Positions 46,539 to 54,491 of a DNA stretch of 64,000 bases are shown here, piece after piece (positions within the stretch are counted from its first letter, which is position 1; the number at the start of each line of letters is the position of its first letter). Source of the stretch: Palsa-851 sp963791435 (GTDB lineage Bacteria; Chloroflexota; Dormibacteria; Aeolococcales; Aeolococcaceae); the NCBI GenBank assembly GCA_963791435.1, contig CAWBSL010000001.1, positions 1,054,001 to 1,118,000 of the forward strand. Direction: 5' to 3'. The position numbers and the translations under genes are program-made. A model generated the notes under the pieces. The model saw nothing but the letters and a program-made list of their open reading frames with translations. It was not told the origin of the DNA and did not search any database.

Positions 46539-47327
46539 ATGACGCAGAAGGCCGGCGCACACGTGCGCGCCGCGGACGGGCTCGGCGTAGCGGAGATCCA
46601 TGCGCACACGCTCGCGAGTGACGGGATGGTCAGCGCACCCGAGCTCGTTCGTGCCGCTGCGGCAATCGGGTTGAGCGTCCTCTGCATCACCGATCACGAC
46701 ACGATCTCGGACCTTGCACCGGCGATCGAGGCCGGCGCTGCCCTCGGGGTCGACGTTGTCCGCGGCGAGGAGGTCACCGCGTCGTTCCCGCCGGGGATCC
46801 ATATCCTCGGGCTCTTCCTGGACCGGCAGATTCGCATGCACATGTCTGTTGAGGACACGATTGACGCCATCCATGACGCGGGCGGCCTGGCGGTCATCGC
46901 CCACCCGTTCATGCCGACGTGGTTCGCGTCGATGACCCCTGGAAAGGCCCGGCACCTGCTCGAGAGTCGGCGCGTGGACGGGATCGAGCTTCGCCATACC
47001 GCACCGGTGTTGCCCCGGACGTGGGGGCTGCTGGACGCCTTCTATGCCGAGCACCGCGAGCAGCTCGGCGCCGCGCTCGGCGCCGGCGACAGCCACTTCG
47101 GCGAGCACGACCTGGGCCGGGTCCTGACCGTGTTTCCAGGGACGGGTGCCGCGGATCTGCGCATTGCCATCGAGGGGGGCACCACATCACCGCTGTCGGG
47201 TGCCGTCTCGCCGTCGCCACCGCCCATCCGCATGCGCCTCGCCCAGCAGTACCGCTCGATGATCTGGCTTGGTGGGGAGCGGCGCGCGGGTCGTGTCGGC
47301 GGCGGCGCCGGTCCGACGCCCCAATGA
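46539..47327 (+). CDS. PHP-domain phosphoesterase
   Basis: A 262-residue metal-dependent phosphoesterase of the PHP family. Metal motifs are IHAHTLASDG (near residues 21-30), ITDHDT, RGEEVTA, AHPFMP and GAGDSHFGEH. Relatives hydrolyse nucleoside or nucleic-acid phosphates (for example YciV/TrpH-type); the substrate here is unknown. The ATG fits the family start and has a -10 six bases ahead; the longer frame from 46497 reads across the regulatory repeat. Confidence 0.85.
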   Translation: MTQKAGAHVRAADGLGVAEIHAHTLASDGMVSAPELVRAAAAIGLSVLCITDHDTISDLAPAIEAGAALGVDVVRGEEVTASFPPGIHILGLFLDRQIRMHMSVEDTIDAIHDAGGLAVIAHPFMPTWFASMTPGKARHLLESRRVDGIELRHTAPVLPRTWGLLDAFYAEHREQLGAALGAGDSHFGEHDLGRVLTVFPGTGAADLRIAIEGGTTSPLSGAVSPSPPPIRMRLAQQYRSMIWLGGERRAGRVGGGAGPTPQ

Positions 47328-47350
47328 CCCACGGTTAGAATCGGGCCCTG

Positions 47351-47427
47351 GCCCGTTTAGCTCAGTTGGTAGAGCAGGGGACTCTGTAATCCCAAGGTCC
47401 AGGGTTCGAACCCCTGAGCGGGCACCA
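47351..47427 (+). tRNA. tRNA with an 8-nt anticodon loop; isotype uncertain (Thr-TGT or Lys-CTT most likely)
   Basis: The acceptor stem (GCCCGTT/AGCGGGC), D arm (GCTC-AGTTGGTA-GAGC), T arm (CAGGG-TTCGAAC-CCCTG) and encoded CCA are normal, and the variable loop is the usual AGGTC. The anticodon arm is not: GGGGA and TCCCA enclose CTCTGTAA, eight bases instead of seven, with a G-A mismatch at 27-43. Total length is 77 where 76 is expected for these arms. Dropping C gives CTTGTAA (Thr, TGT), dropping G gives CTCTTAA (Lys, CTT), dropping T gives CTCTGAA (Gln, CTG). A73 and the first two pairs fit Thr best. Confidence 0.85.
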
Positions 47428-47463
47428 CTTCTTTGTGTTTTTGCGGTTGATATAGGTGACGCT

Positions 47464-48120
47464 ATGAGCGAGTGGGTCGACTGGCACGAGGGGTATGTCG
47501 CCGGCTCACCGCTGTCGAAGCGTCTCGAGGTGGTCCAGCGGCTGATTCGCGAGGCGCTGGACCGGTGCGCGCCGGGCCCAATCCATGTCATCAGCCTCTG
47601 CGCCGGCGATGGGCGCGATCTGCTCGGGGTTCTGCCCGATCACCCGAGAGGCGCGGATGTCGACGCGACGCTGGTGGAGCTCGACCCGGAGCTGGCGGAA
47701 CGCGCTCGCTCGAGGGCAGCGCAGATCTCAGCCTCGATCGAGGTGATCACGGGTGACGCGTCTTCCACGAGTAGCTTTGCGGGAGCCGTGCCGGCGGACA
47801 TCGTTCTGGTGGCCGGCATCTTCGGCAACGTCAGCGATGACGACATCCACAACACGGTGGCTCATCTGCCGTCGCTGTGCGCACCTCGCGCCACCGTCAT
47901 CTGGACGCGTGGCACGTTTGCGCCAGACTTGACGCCAACTATCCGGGGTTGGTTTACGCAAGCCGGGTTCGGGGAGCTCGAGTTCGTCGCGATCGAGGGA
48001 ACCACCGTCGGGGTCGGCGCCGACCAGCTCACCGCGGCGCCGCGCCCGTTCGCGCTCGGCGTACGGCTCTTCACCTTTCTTCCGAGCCACGAGCGGCCGT
48101 CACATCGTCACGAGCGCTAG
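47464..48120 (+). CDS. SAM-dependent methyltransferase-like protein
   Basis: A 218-residue protein with a class I methyltransferase fold. VISLCAGDGRDLL near residues 42-54 is motif I (with Cys-Ala where Gly is common), VELDPELAERA holds the acidic residue for the SAM ribose, and ITGDAS follows as motif III. The substrate is unknown. AGGTGA lies four bases before the ATG. It starts 36 bases after the unusual tRNA. Confidence 0.8.
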   Translation: MSEWVDWHEGYVAGSPLSKRLEVVQRLIREALDRCAPGPIHVISLCAGDGRDLLGVLPDHPRGADVDATLVELDPELAERARSRAAQISASIEVITGDASSTSSFAGAVPADIVLVAGIFGNVSDDDIHNTVAHLPSLCAPRATVIWTRGTFAPDLTPTIRGWFTQAGFGELEFVAIEGTTVGVGADQLTAAPRPFALGVRLFTFLPSHERPSHRHER

Positions 48121-48146
48121 AACGGCGCGGACCTGCCGTCGGTGCG

Positions 48147-48806
48147 TTAGCTCGCCGGCTGGTGCATCGCCTGCGCCACTGCGGCGTCCCAGTCGATGAT
48201 GACCTGACCCTGCTCCTCGGGGCGAACCTTCGCGGGAAGGTTGGAGCCCGGGTACAGCACGGGGATCCCGGGCGGTGGCACCGGGTTGCCCATCTGCGTC
48301 TGATATGGCGCGTGTCCGTCGCAGAGGATCGTCACCACGAACGCATACATGTCCAGACCCGCCTGCGAACGCATGCCCATCGGCTCGCTCTGGATGATCA
48401 CTGCGCGCGCCGGAGTGCCGGTTGCGAGCAGCTCGGCCGCGCTACCGCGATTTGGCCCGTTGGCTGACAGGGTCACCGTCGGAGGTTCGCTGTCGAAATC
48501 GATGGCGAGCTCCTGCGGGTTCTGGGGATTGACGCGCACCGCGACGACAGCGCCCGGTGTCATGAGCGACTGCAACGCGAGGATCGGAATCCCCTGATGG
48601 CATGTCGCCCGGTACGGCGGGGTGTTGTCCATGAAGACGTCGAGCGCGACGTTGCAGACCTGCTTGCCGAGTGCGTCGTTGCCGTGGCTCACCGTCATGC
48701 CGGTGGGCTGAATGCTCGCGATCTGCCCGCGCGCCAGTGTGCCGTTCTGCATCAGCTCCGGTGACACACCGCCACCGACGGCTCGAGTCTTGTCCAGGAA
48801 TCCCAT
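48147..48806 (-). CDS. Hypothetical protein with two tandem copies of one beta-rich domain
   Basis: I do not recognise a named family. The 219-residue protein starts MGFLDK and contains the same layout twice: NGTLARGQIASIQPTGM ... PYRATCHQ ... MTPGAVVAVRVNPQNPQELAIDFD, and TGTPARAVIIQSEPMGM ... PYQTQMGN ... YPGSNLPAKVRPEEQGQVIIDWD. No signal or membrane segment is visible. The repeat suggests a soluble binding or assembly role. The start is the ATG with GGGGGA five bases ahead rather than the one two codons upstream. Confidence 0.65.
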   Translation of the reverse strand: MGFLDKTRAVGGGVSPELMQNGTLARGQIASIQPTGMTVSHGNDALGKQVCNVALDVFMDNTPPYRATCHQGIPILALQSLMTPGAVVAVRVNPQNPQELAIDFDSEPPTVTLSANGPNRGSAAELLATGTPARAVIIQSEPMGMRSQAGLDMYAFVVTILCDGHAPYQTQMGNPVPPPGIPVLYPGSNLPAKVRPEEQGQVIIDWDAAVAQAMHQPAS

Positions 48807-48932
48807 GGTCATCCCCCAGGCGATCGCCTGGCGCCGAAGTGGCTCACGTGCGCGTTTCGCCCGCGCGCATTGTAGGGTGCGCGGGTGGGGCCGCAGGCGT
48901 GGGTGTTATTGCCGGAGATGGCGGTAACCGAC

Positions 48933-48955
48933 ACACGGACAGAGTTTGTCCGTGT
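48933..48955. repeat. Perfect inverted repeat upstream of the HNH gene
   Basis: ACACGGACA and TGTCCGTGT pair over nine bases around the loop GAGTT. It lies about 45-67 bases before the HNH start and 33 bases before its -10. It could be an operator for that gene or a small terminator. Confidence 0.7.
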
Positions 48956-48987
48956 TGGGATCGGTACGGTGGCGAACAGATGTTTGG

Positions 48988-48993
48988 TAGAAT
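48988..48993 (+). promoter_or_regulatory. -10 hexamer of the HNH gene
   Basis: TAGAAT ends six bases before the ATG, with no Shine-Dalgarno sequence. Confidence 0.4.
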
Positions 48994-48999
48994 TTACGC

Positions 49000-50335
49000 A
49001 TGGAATTGCTCGTCATCCCGGATGCCGGAGAGCGCATGCGTGATGCTGTCGATGCATTCGTCAGCGAGTCCATCGACGGTGTCACGACCTCGGAGCTAGG
49101 CGCCGACATCATTGACATCACACGCGCGATCGATCGAACTCGAAGCAGAGCGGCTGCGTCGCCTGCATCGCTTTCACGCAGAGCGCGGTGCGCTGTCCGA
49201 GGAGGGCGGGACCACGGTGTCCTGGCTGCGGCGCTGCTGCGGGATGACCGTGAAAGCGGCCGCATATCGCGTTCACCTGGCGCGCGTGCTGGGCGAGCTG
49301 CCGGCGTCTCTCGACAGCGCCCGGGCCGGGCGCGCGTCCTTCAGCAACGTGGCCATGATCGCCCACCTCGCCAAGGACATCGGCGTTGAGCAGGTGCAGC
49401 CTATCGAGGACATCCTGGTGGGATCGGCGGAGAGGTTCGAACCCCAGCAGATGCGCCGGCTCACCGAGGAAACGCGCCTGCGCCTCGACCCGGATGGCGT
49501 GCTCGAGGATGACAACCGCGCCCACGAGCGCCGCTGGTTCGAGTGCGAGCAGACCTACGGGAATGTCTTCGTGCTCCGGGGTCAGCTCGATGCCGAAGGC
49601 GGCGCGGTCGTGAAGACCGCGATCGATGCGCTCAGCCACGGGCTGGATCACAACGACGCGCGTGAAGGATCGCAGCGCCGTGCCGACGCGCTCGTCGACA
49701 TGGCCGCGACCCAGCTGCGTTGCGGCGATCACCGCGATGTGCATGGGCAACGGCCCCATCTCACGCTTACGGTGAGCGCGGAGACGCTCCGCGCGAGCAC
49801 GCCAGGCTCGGAGACGCTGCGCGCGTACACGCCGGGCGCTGAAACGCTGCGCGCAAACACGCCAGGCGAGCAAACAGGTCGCTCAGCAACGCCGGGCGTG
49901 GACGCCGTGATCGCTCGCGTCGGTGCAGCGCCTGCCGAGTTGCACGGGGCGGGGCCAATACACCCCGAGACCGCGCGGCGCGTCGCGTGCGACGCGGTCC
50001 GCACTGTGGTGATGGTTGCGGCGCCGGTTGATGCGTCCGTCTGGACGGCCGTGAGCGCGCCGTTGGTGCCACTCTCGGTGGGACGGGCTGCGCGCACGAT
50101 CCCGGCAGCCATCCGAACCGCGCTGGTCCTTCGCGACCAGGGCTGCCGCTTCCCGGGGTGTGACCGACCGCCTGCGTGGACCGACGGGCACCACATCATT
50201 CACTGGTCGGACGGCGGTCCCACTGAGCTCGCGAACTTGGTGTCACTGTGCCGCACGCATCATCGCCGCGTGCATGAGCAGGGCTGGCGCATCCACATCG
50301 CGGATGGCATTGCCATCGTGGAGCCGCCATGGTGA
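49000..50335 (+). CDS. DUF222/13E12-type HNH endonuclease protein with an apparent +1 frameshift
   Basis: A protein of the 13E12/DUF222 group with a C-terminal HNH nuclease domain. The N-terminal frame (MELLVIPDAGERMRDAVDAF to ITRAID) and the second frame (ELEAERLRRLHRFHAERG onward) together give the expected family sequence; they are joined by skipping one base in GATCGATCGAA at 49127-49137. The HNH part is CRFPGCDRPPAWTDGHHI ... LVSLCRTHHRRVHEQGW. Between them lies a four-copy 10-residue repeat (49781-49900). The family is common in actinobacterial genomes, often in many copies; its biological role is not established. Confidence 0.82.
49781..49900 (+). repeat. Four 30-bp tandem repeats inside the HNH gene
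   Basis: Units start at 49781, 49811, 49841 and 49871; the first three encode ETLRAxTPGx and the fourth is degenerate (QTGRSATPGV). The array lies in the linker between the DUF222 and HNH parts. Confidence 0.85.
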
Positions 50336-50443
50336 GACGAGAAAGCCGTACGTGATCCGGGGGGCCCTGGGCACTATGTGTTGCGACATCCGCGCGTACT
50401 GGCGGGCCCTAAGTGTGGGTTCACACACTCGAGCAGGCGCTGC

Positions 50444-50815
50444 CTACGTCGCTGTTCTCTCCGACTTAAGAAGACGCACGAGTGTCACGGGCGCAATCGC
50501 CGCGTAGCTCTCGTCAATCCAGTCGCACAGAAGGGCAACGTCCGGACGGGACTTGTCGGCCAGTTGAATCGTCACCCACCCGTGCTTACCGAGCCCGTAG
50601 GCCATCGGCGTCGCGCAGGAGAGCGTCAGCGCGTACCCCCCTGAATGCGGGATCTTGACACCAAGCGAGCCGCCGTCATTCCACGGCAGGAACACAAAGA
50701 TCTTCTTGCGGACCTTGGCAACGCGATCCTCTTCCCACGGCTGGTCCTGCCACGCTTCGGGTTTGGCCAGCGCGTGGCGGGCGAGTCGATCACTGAGACG
50801 TCGTGCAGTTGCCAT
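50444..50815 (-). CDS. MmcQ/YjbR family protein
   Basis: A 123-residue protein of the MmcQ/YjbR group, a CyaY-like fold that has been proposed to bind DNA. The family features are RLARHALAKPEAWQDQPWEE near the N-terminus, KVRKKIFVFLP in the middle and DESYAAIAPVTLVRLL at the end. The start is the ATG giving the family N-terminus; the open frame runs further upstream across the divergent gene's promoter. Divergent from the acyl-CoA carboxyltransferase, 41 bases apart. Confidence 0.8.
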   Translation of the reverse strand: MATARRLSDRLARHALAKPEAWQDQPWEEDRVAKVRKKIFVFLPWNDGGSLGVKIPHSGGYALTLSCATPMAYGLGKHGWVTIQLADKSRPDVALLCDWIDESYAAIAPVTLVRLLKSERTAT

Positions 50816-50844
50816 GGCGCTGGCCGGCAGCTTACCGGCGCCCC

Positions 50845-50850
50845 TAAGCT
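50845..50850 (+). promoter_or_regulatory. -10 hexamer of the acyl-CoA carboxyltransferase gene
   Basis: TAAGCT ends six bases before the ATG, without Shine-Dalgarno. Confidence 0.4.
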
Positions 50851-50856
50851 CACCGG

Positions 50857-52425
50857 ATGCCTGATGAGGAGACCCAGCGTCCCGACCTCGCCGAAACCCT
50901 CCGGCGCCGTGCACTGATCGGTGATGACGCCCGCCCCGACGTTGTCGACGCGCGCCACGCGGCTGGTCGCAGAACCGCGCGAGAGAATCTCGCCGACCTG
51001 TGCGATGAGGGCAGCTTCGTCGAGTACGGCGGCCTGGCGATCGCGGCACAGCGGGGCCGGCGCAGCGTCGACGATCTTGTGCGGCGGACTCCGGCGGACG
51101 GGCTCGTGGCGGGCACCGCCCGCGTCAACAGCGATCTGGTTGGCGAGGAGCGCGCTCACTGCGCGGTGCTCTCGTACGACTACACGGTGCTCGCCGGAAC
51201 ACAGGGCGTCATGGGGCATCGCAAGAAAGATCGTCTCTTCGAGGTCATCGAGCGGCGGCGCCTGCCGGTCGTGTTGTTCGCGGAGGGCGGCGGCGGCCGG
51301 CCCGGGGACACGGATCACGCGATGGTCGCCGGTCTCGACGTCATGGCATTCGCGCTCTGGGCGCGGCTGTCCGGTGTGGTGCCGCGCGTCGGCATCGCAT
51401 CGGGTCGCTGCTTCGCCGGCAATGCGGCGCTCCTCGGTTGCTCCGATCTGATCATCGCGACGCCCGAGGCCAGCATTGGGATGGGCGGCCCGGCGATGAT
51501 CGAAGGCGGCGGGCTCGGTGTTGTGGACGCCGACCAGGTCGGACCGTTCGAGATGCAACTCAAGAACGGCGTGATCGACATCGCGGCGACCGACGAAGCC
51601 GACGCCGTCCGCCTCGCCAAGCATGCGTTGTCGTTCTTCCAGGGACCGGTCGCGAGCTTTGTGGCACCCGACCAACGTGCACTCCGTGACGTGGTCCCCG
51701 AGAACCGGCGACGCGCGTACGACGTGCATCGAGCGATCGAGGTCATTGCCGACACCGGCTCAACTCTCGAGTTGCGGCCACGCTTCGGGCGAGGCATGGT
51801 CACGGTGCTGGCCCGCATCGAAGGTCACCCGGTGGGGATCGTCGCCAACAACCCGATGCACCTTGCGGGCGCGATCACAAGTGACTGCGCGGACAAGGCT
51901 GCGCGCTTCCTGCAGCTGTGCGAGGCGTTCCGGCTGCCGGTGCTGTTTCTCTGCGATACGCCGGGCATCATGGTGGGGCCGGACGCGGAGAAGACGGCGC
52001 TCGTTCGTCACGCGAGCCGTCTGTTTCTCGCAGGCGCTGCGCTCACCGTGCCGTTCATGACGGTGGTGCTGCGCAAGGGATATGGGCTCGGCGCGCAGGC
52101 GATGGCGGGTGGGAGTTTCCGCGCGCCGTTGCTGACGGTTGCATGGCCCACCGGCGAATTCGGTGGCATGGGCCTCGAGGGAGCGGTGAAGCTCGCCTAC
52201 CGAAAGGAGTTGGAAGCGATTGAAGACGACCAGGCGCGCGCGGCGCGGTTCGATGCCATGGTCGCCGAGATGTACGAGCGCGGAACGGCGCTCAACACCG
52301 CAACGTATTTCGAGGTCGATGACGTGATCGACCCCGCAGCCACGCGAGCTTTGGTGGCCGCGGTGATCCTCCACCCCGAGGAGCCAAAGCCGGCGGCGGA
52401 GCGTCGGTACGTGGACTCGTGGTGA
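50857..52425 (+). CDS. Acyl-CoA carboxylase carboxyltransferase (beta) subunit family
   Basis: A 522-residue member of the carboxyltransferase family used by acetyl-, propionyl- and methylcrotonyl-CoA carboxylases; it moves the carboxyl group from biotin to acyl-CoA. The N half has RRTARENLADLCDEGSFVEYG and the first oxyanion region FAEGGGGRPGD; the C half has FLCDTPGIMVGPDAEK and RKGYGLGAQAMAGG. No biotin-carboxylase or carrier gene is adjacent. The acyl specificity is unknown, and the family also includes decarboxylase subunits. Confidence 0.88.
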   Translation: MPDEETQRPDLAETLRRRALIGDDARPDVVDARHAAGRRTARENLADLCDEGSFVEYGGLAIAAQRGRRSVDDLVRRTPADGLVAGTARVNSDLVGEERAHCAVLSYDYTVLAGTQGVMGHRKKDRLFEVIERRRLPVVLFAEGGGGRPGDTDHAMVAGLDVMAFALWARLSGVVPRVGIASGRCFAGNAALLGCSDLIIATPEASIGMGGPAMIEGGGLGVVDADQVGPFEMQLKNGVIDIAATDEADAVRLAKHALSFFQGPVASFVAPDQRALRDVVPENRRRAYDVHRAIEVIADTGSTLELRPRFGRGMVTVLARIEGHPVGIVANNPMHLAGAITSDCADKAARFLQLCEAFRLPVLFLCDTPGIMVGPDAEKTALVRHASRLFLAGAALTVPFMTVVLRKGYGLGAQAMAGGSFRAPLLTVAWPTGEFGGMGLEGAVKLAYRKELEAIEDDQARAARFDAMVAEMYERGTALNTATYFEVDDVIDPAATRALVAAVILHPEEPKPAAERRYVDSW

Positions 52426-52429
52426 TCGC

Positions 52430-52738
52430 GAGCGTGCGCCTGCGCAGAATCAGCGCGGCGGCGCACAGCAGGACACCGAGCAGCGCCACACCCTGACCGA
52501 GTCCGGCAGGGATGATCGATGCCGTACGCGAGGAGCAGCGTGCGCCGCGCGATTGCGCCCGCGCAACAGGATCCGGCGCGCCATTCAGTGTTGGCGCGGA
52601 ACCCGGTTGCGCCGCTCGGGTAGAGTTTCTGCGAGCCGTCGGCGAATGCATTGACCGCCATGGCGATCAGCACGCCGAAACTCAGGAGCGCTGCGGCGAA
52701 ACCCCGCCGATGCAGGTTGGCACGATGCGCTATCGGCG
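52430..52738 (-). pseudogene. Remnant of a small exported surface protein
   Basis: In one minus-strand frame the sequence reads RRGFAAALLSFGVLIAMAVNAFADGSQ (signal peptide) and KLYPSGATGFRANTEWR, then RRTLLLAY. One base later, in the next frame, it reads SIIPAGLGQGVALLGVLLCAAALILRRRT, a membrane anchor with basic tail. A single +1 shift near 52540 joins the two. No ATG/GTG with a ribosome site precedes the signal peptide and the region is only about 100 codons, so it looks like a decayed exported, anchored protein. The rest of this 314-bp gap has no other gene. Confidence 0.45.
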
Positions 52739-52739
52739 C

Positions 52740-53279
52740 TCAGATATGGGCGAGCTCGCGGATCAGGCCGCGGAAAAAGGGACGGCCCCAGACTCCGATC
52801 GAGAGCACTCCGCCGAAGAGCATCACTGCATCGACACTCGCGCGCCCCTGCTTGGACCAGTACACGTCCTGGAGGTCGAGCCAGAGCGCGAATTCATCGA
52901 GCGTCAGCGCCGAGGAACCGCCGTAGAGAATTGACGTGAATTTCGCCAGCGCGTTATCGGTGCCGTGCTTGTCCTCCGCAGCGTCATCGCCGGCGCCGCC
53001 CGTCTGCTTGTTCGTCTTCTTGGCCGTGTCGACCTCCAGCAGCCAGAGATAGCCCGTGCCGAGGAGGCCTGTGATCCCGATGACGAGATGGTGGAAATGG
53101 CGCCCGCCGACAGTGAGGTTGTGAAAAGGCCCGACGCCGTCCTTGATGGCGTGCGTGATCGCGCGGGTCGCCGCAAACGTCGTGAAAAATGACACCGACG
53201 ACAGAAACAGGCGCTCCCTGCGCGTGTCGCGGAACGCGTCGCGATAAATCGCGACTGCGCGGTCCGGCGTCAGGGGCAC
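52740..53279 (-). CDS. Conserved membrane protein of unknown function
   Basis: A 179-residue protein with about four membrane segments. Conserved-looking stretches are GGRHFHHLVIGITGLL and LTLDEFALWLDLQDVYWSKQGR near residues 64-79 and 125-146, separated by a hydrophilic Lys/Asp-rich loop. His pairs and acidic residues near the membrane suggest metal binding, which is inference. I cannot name a family. GTG start eight bases after the small membrane gene upstream. Confidence 0.65.
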   Translation of the reverse strand: MPLTPDRAVAIYRDAFRDTRRERLFLSSVSFFTTFAATRAITHAIKDGVGPFHNLTVGGRHFHHLVIGITGLLGTGYLWLLEVDTAKKTNKQTGGAGDDAAEDKHGTDNALAKFTSILYGGSSALTLDEFALWLDLQDVYWSKQGRASVDAVMLFGGVLSIGVWGRPFFRGLIRELAHI

Positions 53280-53287
53280 GCCAGGCC

Positions 53288-53497
53288 TCAGGCCTTGACG
53301 GACTTGGGGCGTGCGAAGTTCGCCGCGATCACGGCGAGCAGCGTCAGCGCGGTGAAGACGATCGCGTGCTTCCAGTGGAGCGCCGGACGGCCAGACGCGA
53401 GGAAGTTGGTTTTCTGCGTGAAATAGAAGACCGCGGCGATGGCGAAGACCACGGCCAGGGCGAGCAACAAAAGCGCGAGTGGGCGGCTACCCCGCAT
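53288..53497 (-). CDS. Small two-helix membrane protein
   Basis: A 69-residue protein with two membrane helices (LALLLLALAVVFAIAAVFYF and HAIVFTALTLLAVIAANFA) joined by a short loop with TQKTNFLASGRPALHWK. Function unknown. GGGGGA lies six bases before this ATG, so I prefer it over the longer frame from 53557. It runs into the next membrane-protein gene eight bases later and probably forms an operon with it. Confidence 0.65.
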   Translation of the reverse strand: MRGSRPLALLLLALAVVFAIAAVFYFTQKTNFLASGRPALHWKHAIVFTALTLLAVIAANFARPKSVKA

Positions 53498-53575
53498 GAG
53501 AAATCCCCCGGTGAATGCGGTCGAGTTGCCGGTGCGAACAAAGGTTCCTGAGTTCAACCATTCAGAGCACGACCG

Positions 53576-54451
53576 TCAGTGGATGAAGATGAGGCCTGCG
53601 ACCCCGAGAGCCGCACAGTAATACGCGAAGGGGTCGAGACGTCCTGAGCGGAGGTAGCGGAGCAGGAAACGGGCGCTGGCATAAGCGACAACGCCGGCGA
53701 GGGCGGCGGCGCCGATGGCCACGAGTAGCGTTGGGGCGTCGGAGCCGAGGTCCGGGAGCTCGAACAGCCCCGCCGCAAGGATGATCGGGGTGGCGAGCAG
53801 GAACGAGAACCGTGCCGCCTCCTCGTGGCGAAGTCCTGCGACGAGGCCGGCGGCCATGGTGATCCCCGAGCGGGAGATGCCCGGTATCAGCGCGCCGGCC
53901 TGGAAGAAGCCGACGATGACGGTCGTTCGCAGGCTCAGGCCTTCGATCTGCTCGTAGGCGGGGTCGTCCGCCTCATGGGCGAGGACTGGAGCATCGCCGA
54001 CGGCGCGGCGTCGCTCGTCCCGACGGCGAAACCACTCGGCGGTCAAAAGGATCCCGCCGTTGACGATCAGAAATGCCGCCGCGAGACGGGGATTCGCGAA
54101 CAGCGACTTGAGCGGGTCCTGAAGGAGGAATCCCACGATCCCGGCTGGGACGGATCCGATGATCAGCATGATCGCGAGGCGCTGGTCGGGGCCGTCGATA
54201 CGCCCTTGCACCGCCGCGCGGAAGAAGCCGACGATAATCCGGGCCCAGTCCCGCCTGTAGAGAAAGAGCAGCGCCGCCGCGGTGCCGAGGTGCAGCACCG
54301 CGAGGACGGGAACGAAAGCGGGGCTGCTCTCCTGGAAGTTGAGCCCGATGAGCGGCGGCACGACCACTGCATGGCCGAGCGACGACACGGGGAAGAGCTC
54401 GGTGACTCCTTGCAGGGCGGCCAGGAAGAAGATCAGTCCGGCGCTCAGCAT
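53576..54451 (-). CDS. uppP: Undecaprenyl-diphosphatase UppP (BacA)
   Basis: A 291-residue multi-pass membrane enzyme that removes a phosphate from undecaprenyl diphosphate so the lipid carrier of cell-wall synthesis can be reused. LQGVTELFPVSSLGH near residues 14-28 is the (E/Q)-rich active motif, and PGISRSGITM near 195-204 is the second motif with the catalytic Arg. The ATG starts the family N-terminus, with TAGGCT seven bases upstream, back to back with the promoter of the divergent reductase gene. Confidence 0.95.
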   Translation of the reverse strand: MLSAGLIFFLAALQGVTELFPVSSLGHAVVVPPLIGLNFQESSPAFVPVLAVLHLGTAAALLFLYRRDWARIIVGFFRAAVQGRIDGPDQRLAIMLIIGSVPAGIVGFLLQDPLKSLFANPRLAAAFLIVNGGILLTAEWFRRRDERRRAVGDAPVLAHEADDPAYEQIEGLSLRTTVIVGFFQAGALIPGISRSGITMAAGLVAGLRHEEAARFSFLLATPIILAAGLFELPDLGSDAPTLLVAIGAAALAGVVAYASARFLLRYLRSGRLDPFAYYCAALGVAGLIFIH

Positions 54452-54458
54452 TGGCCAG

Positions 54459-54464
54459 AGCCTA
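54459..54464 (-). promoter_or_regulatory. -10 hexamer of uppP
   Basis: TAGGCT on the minus strand ends seven bases before the uppP ATG. The divergent -10 of the reductase gene is only 15 bases away. Confidence 0.4.
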
Positions 54465-54479
54465 CCAGCCCCTCGCGCG

Positions 54480-54485
54480 TAGTCT
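54480..54485 (+). promoter_or_regulatory. -10 hexamer of the MDR oxidoreductase gene
   Basis: TAGTCT ends six bases before the ATG; leaderless layout. Confidence 0.4.
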
Positions 54486-54491
54486 GATGCG

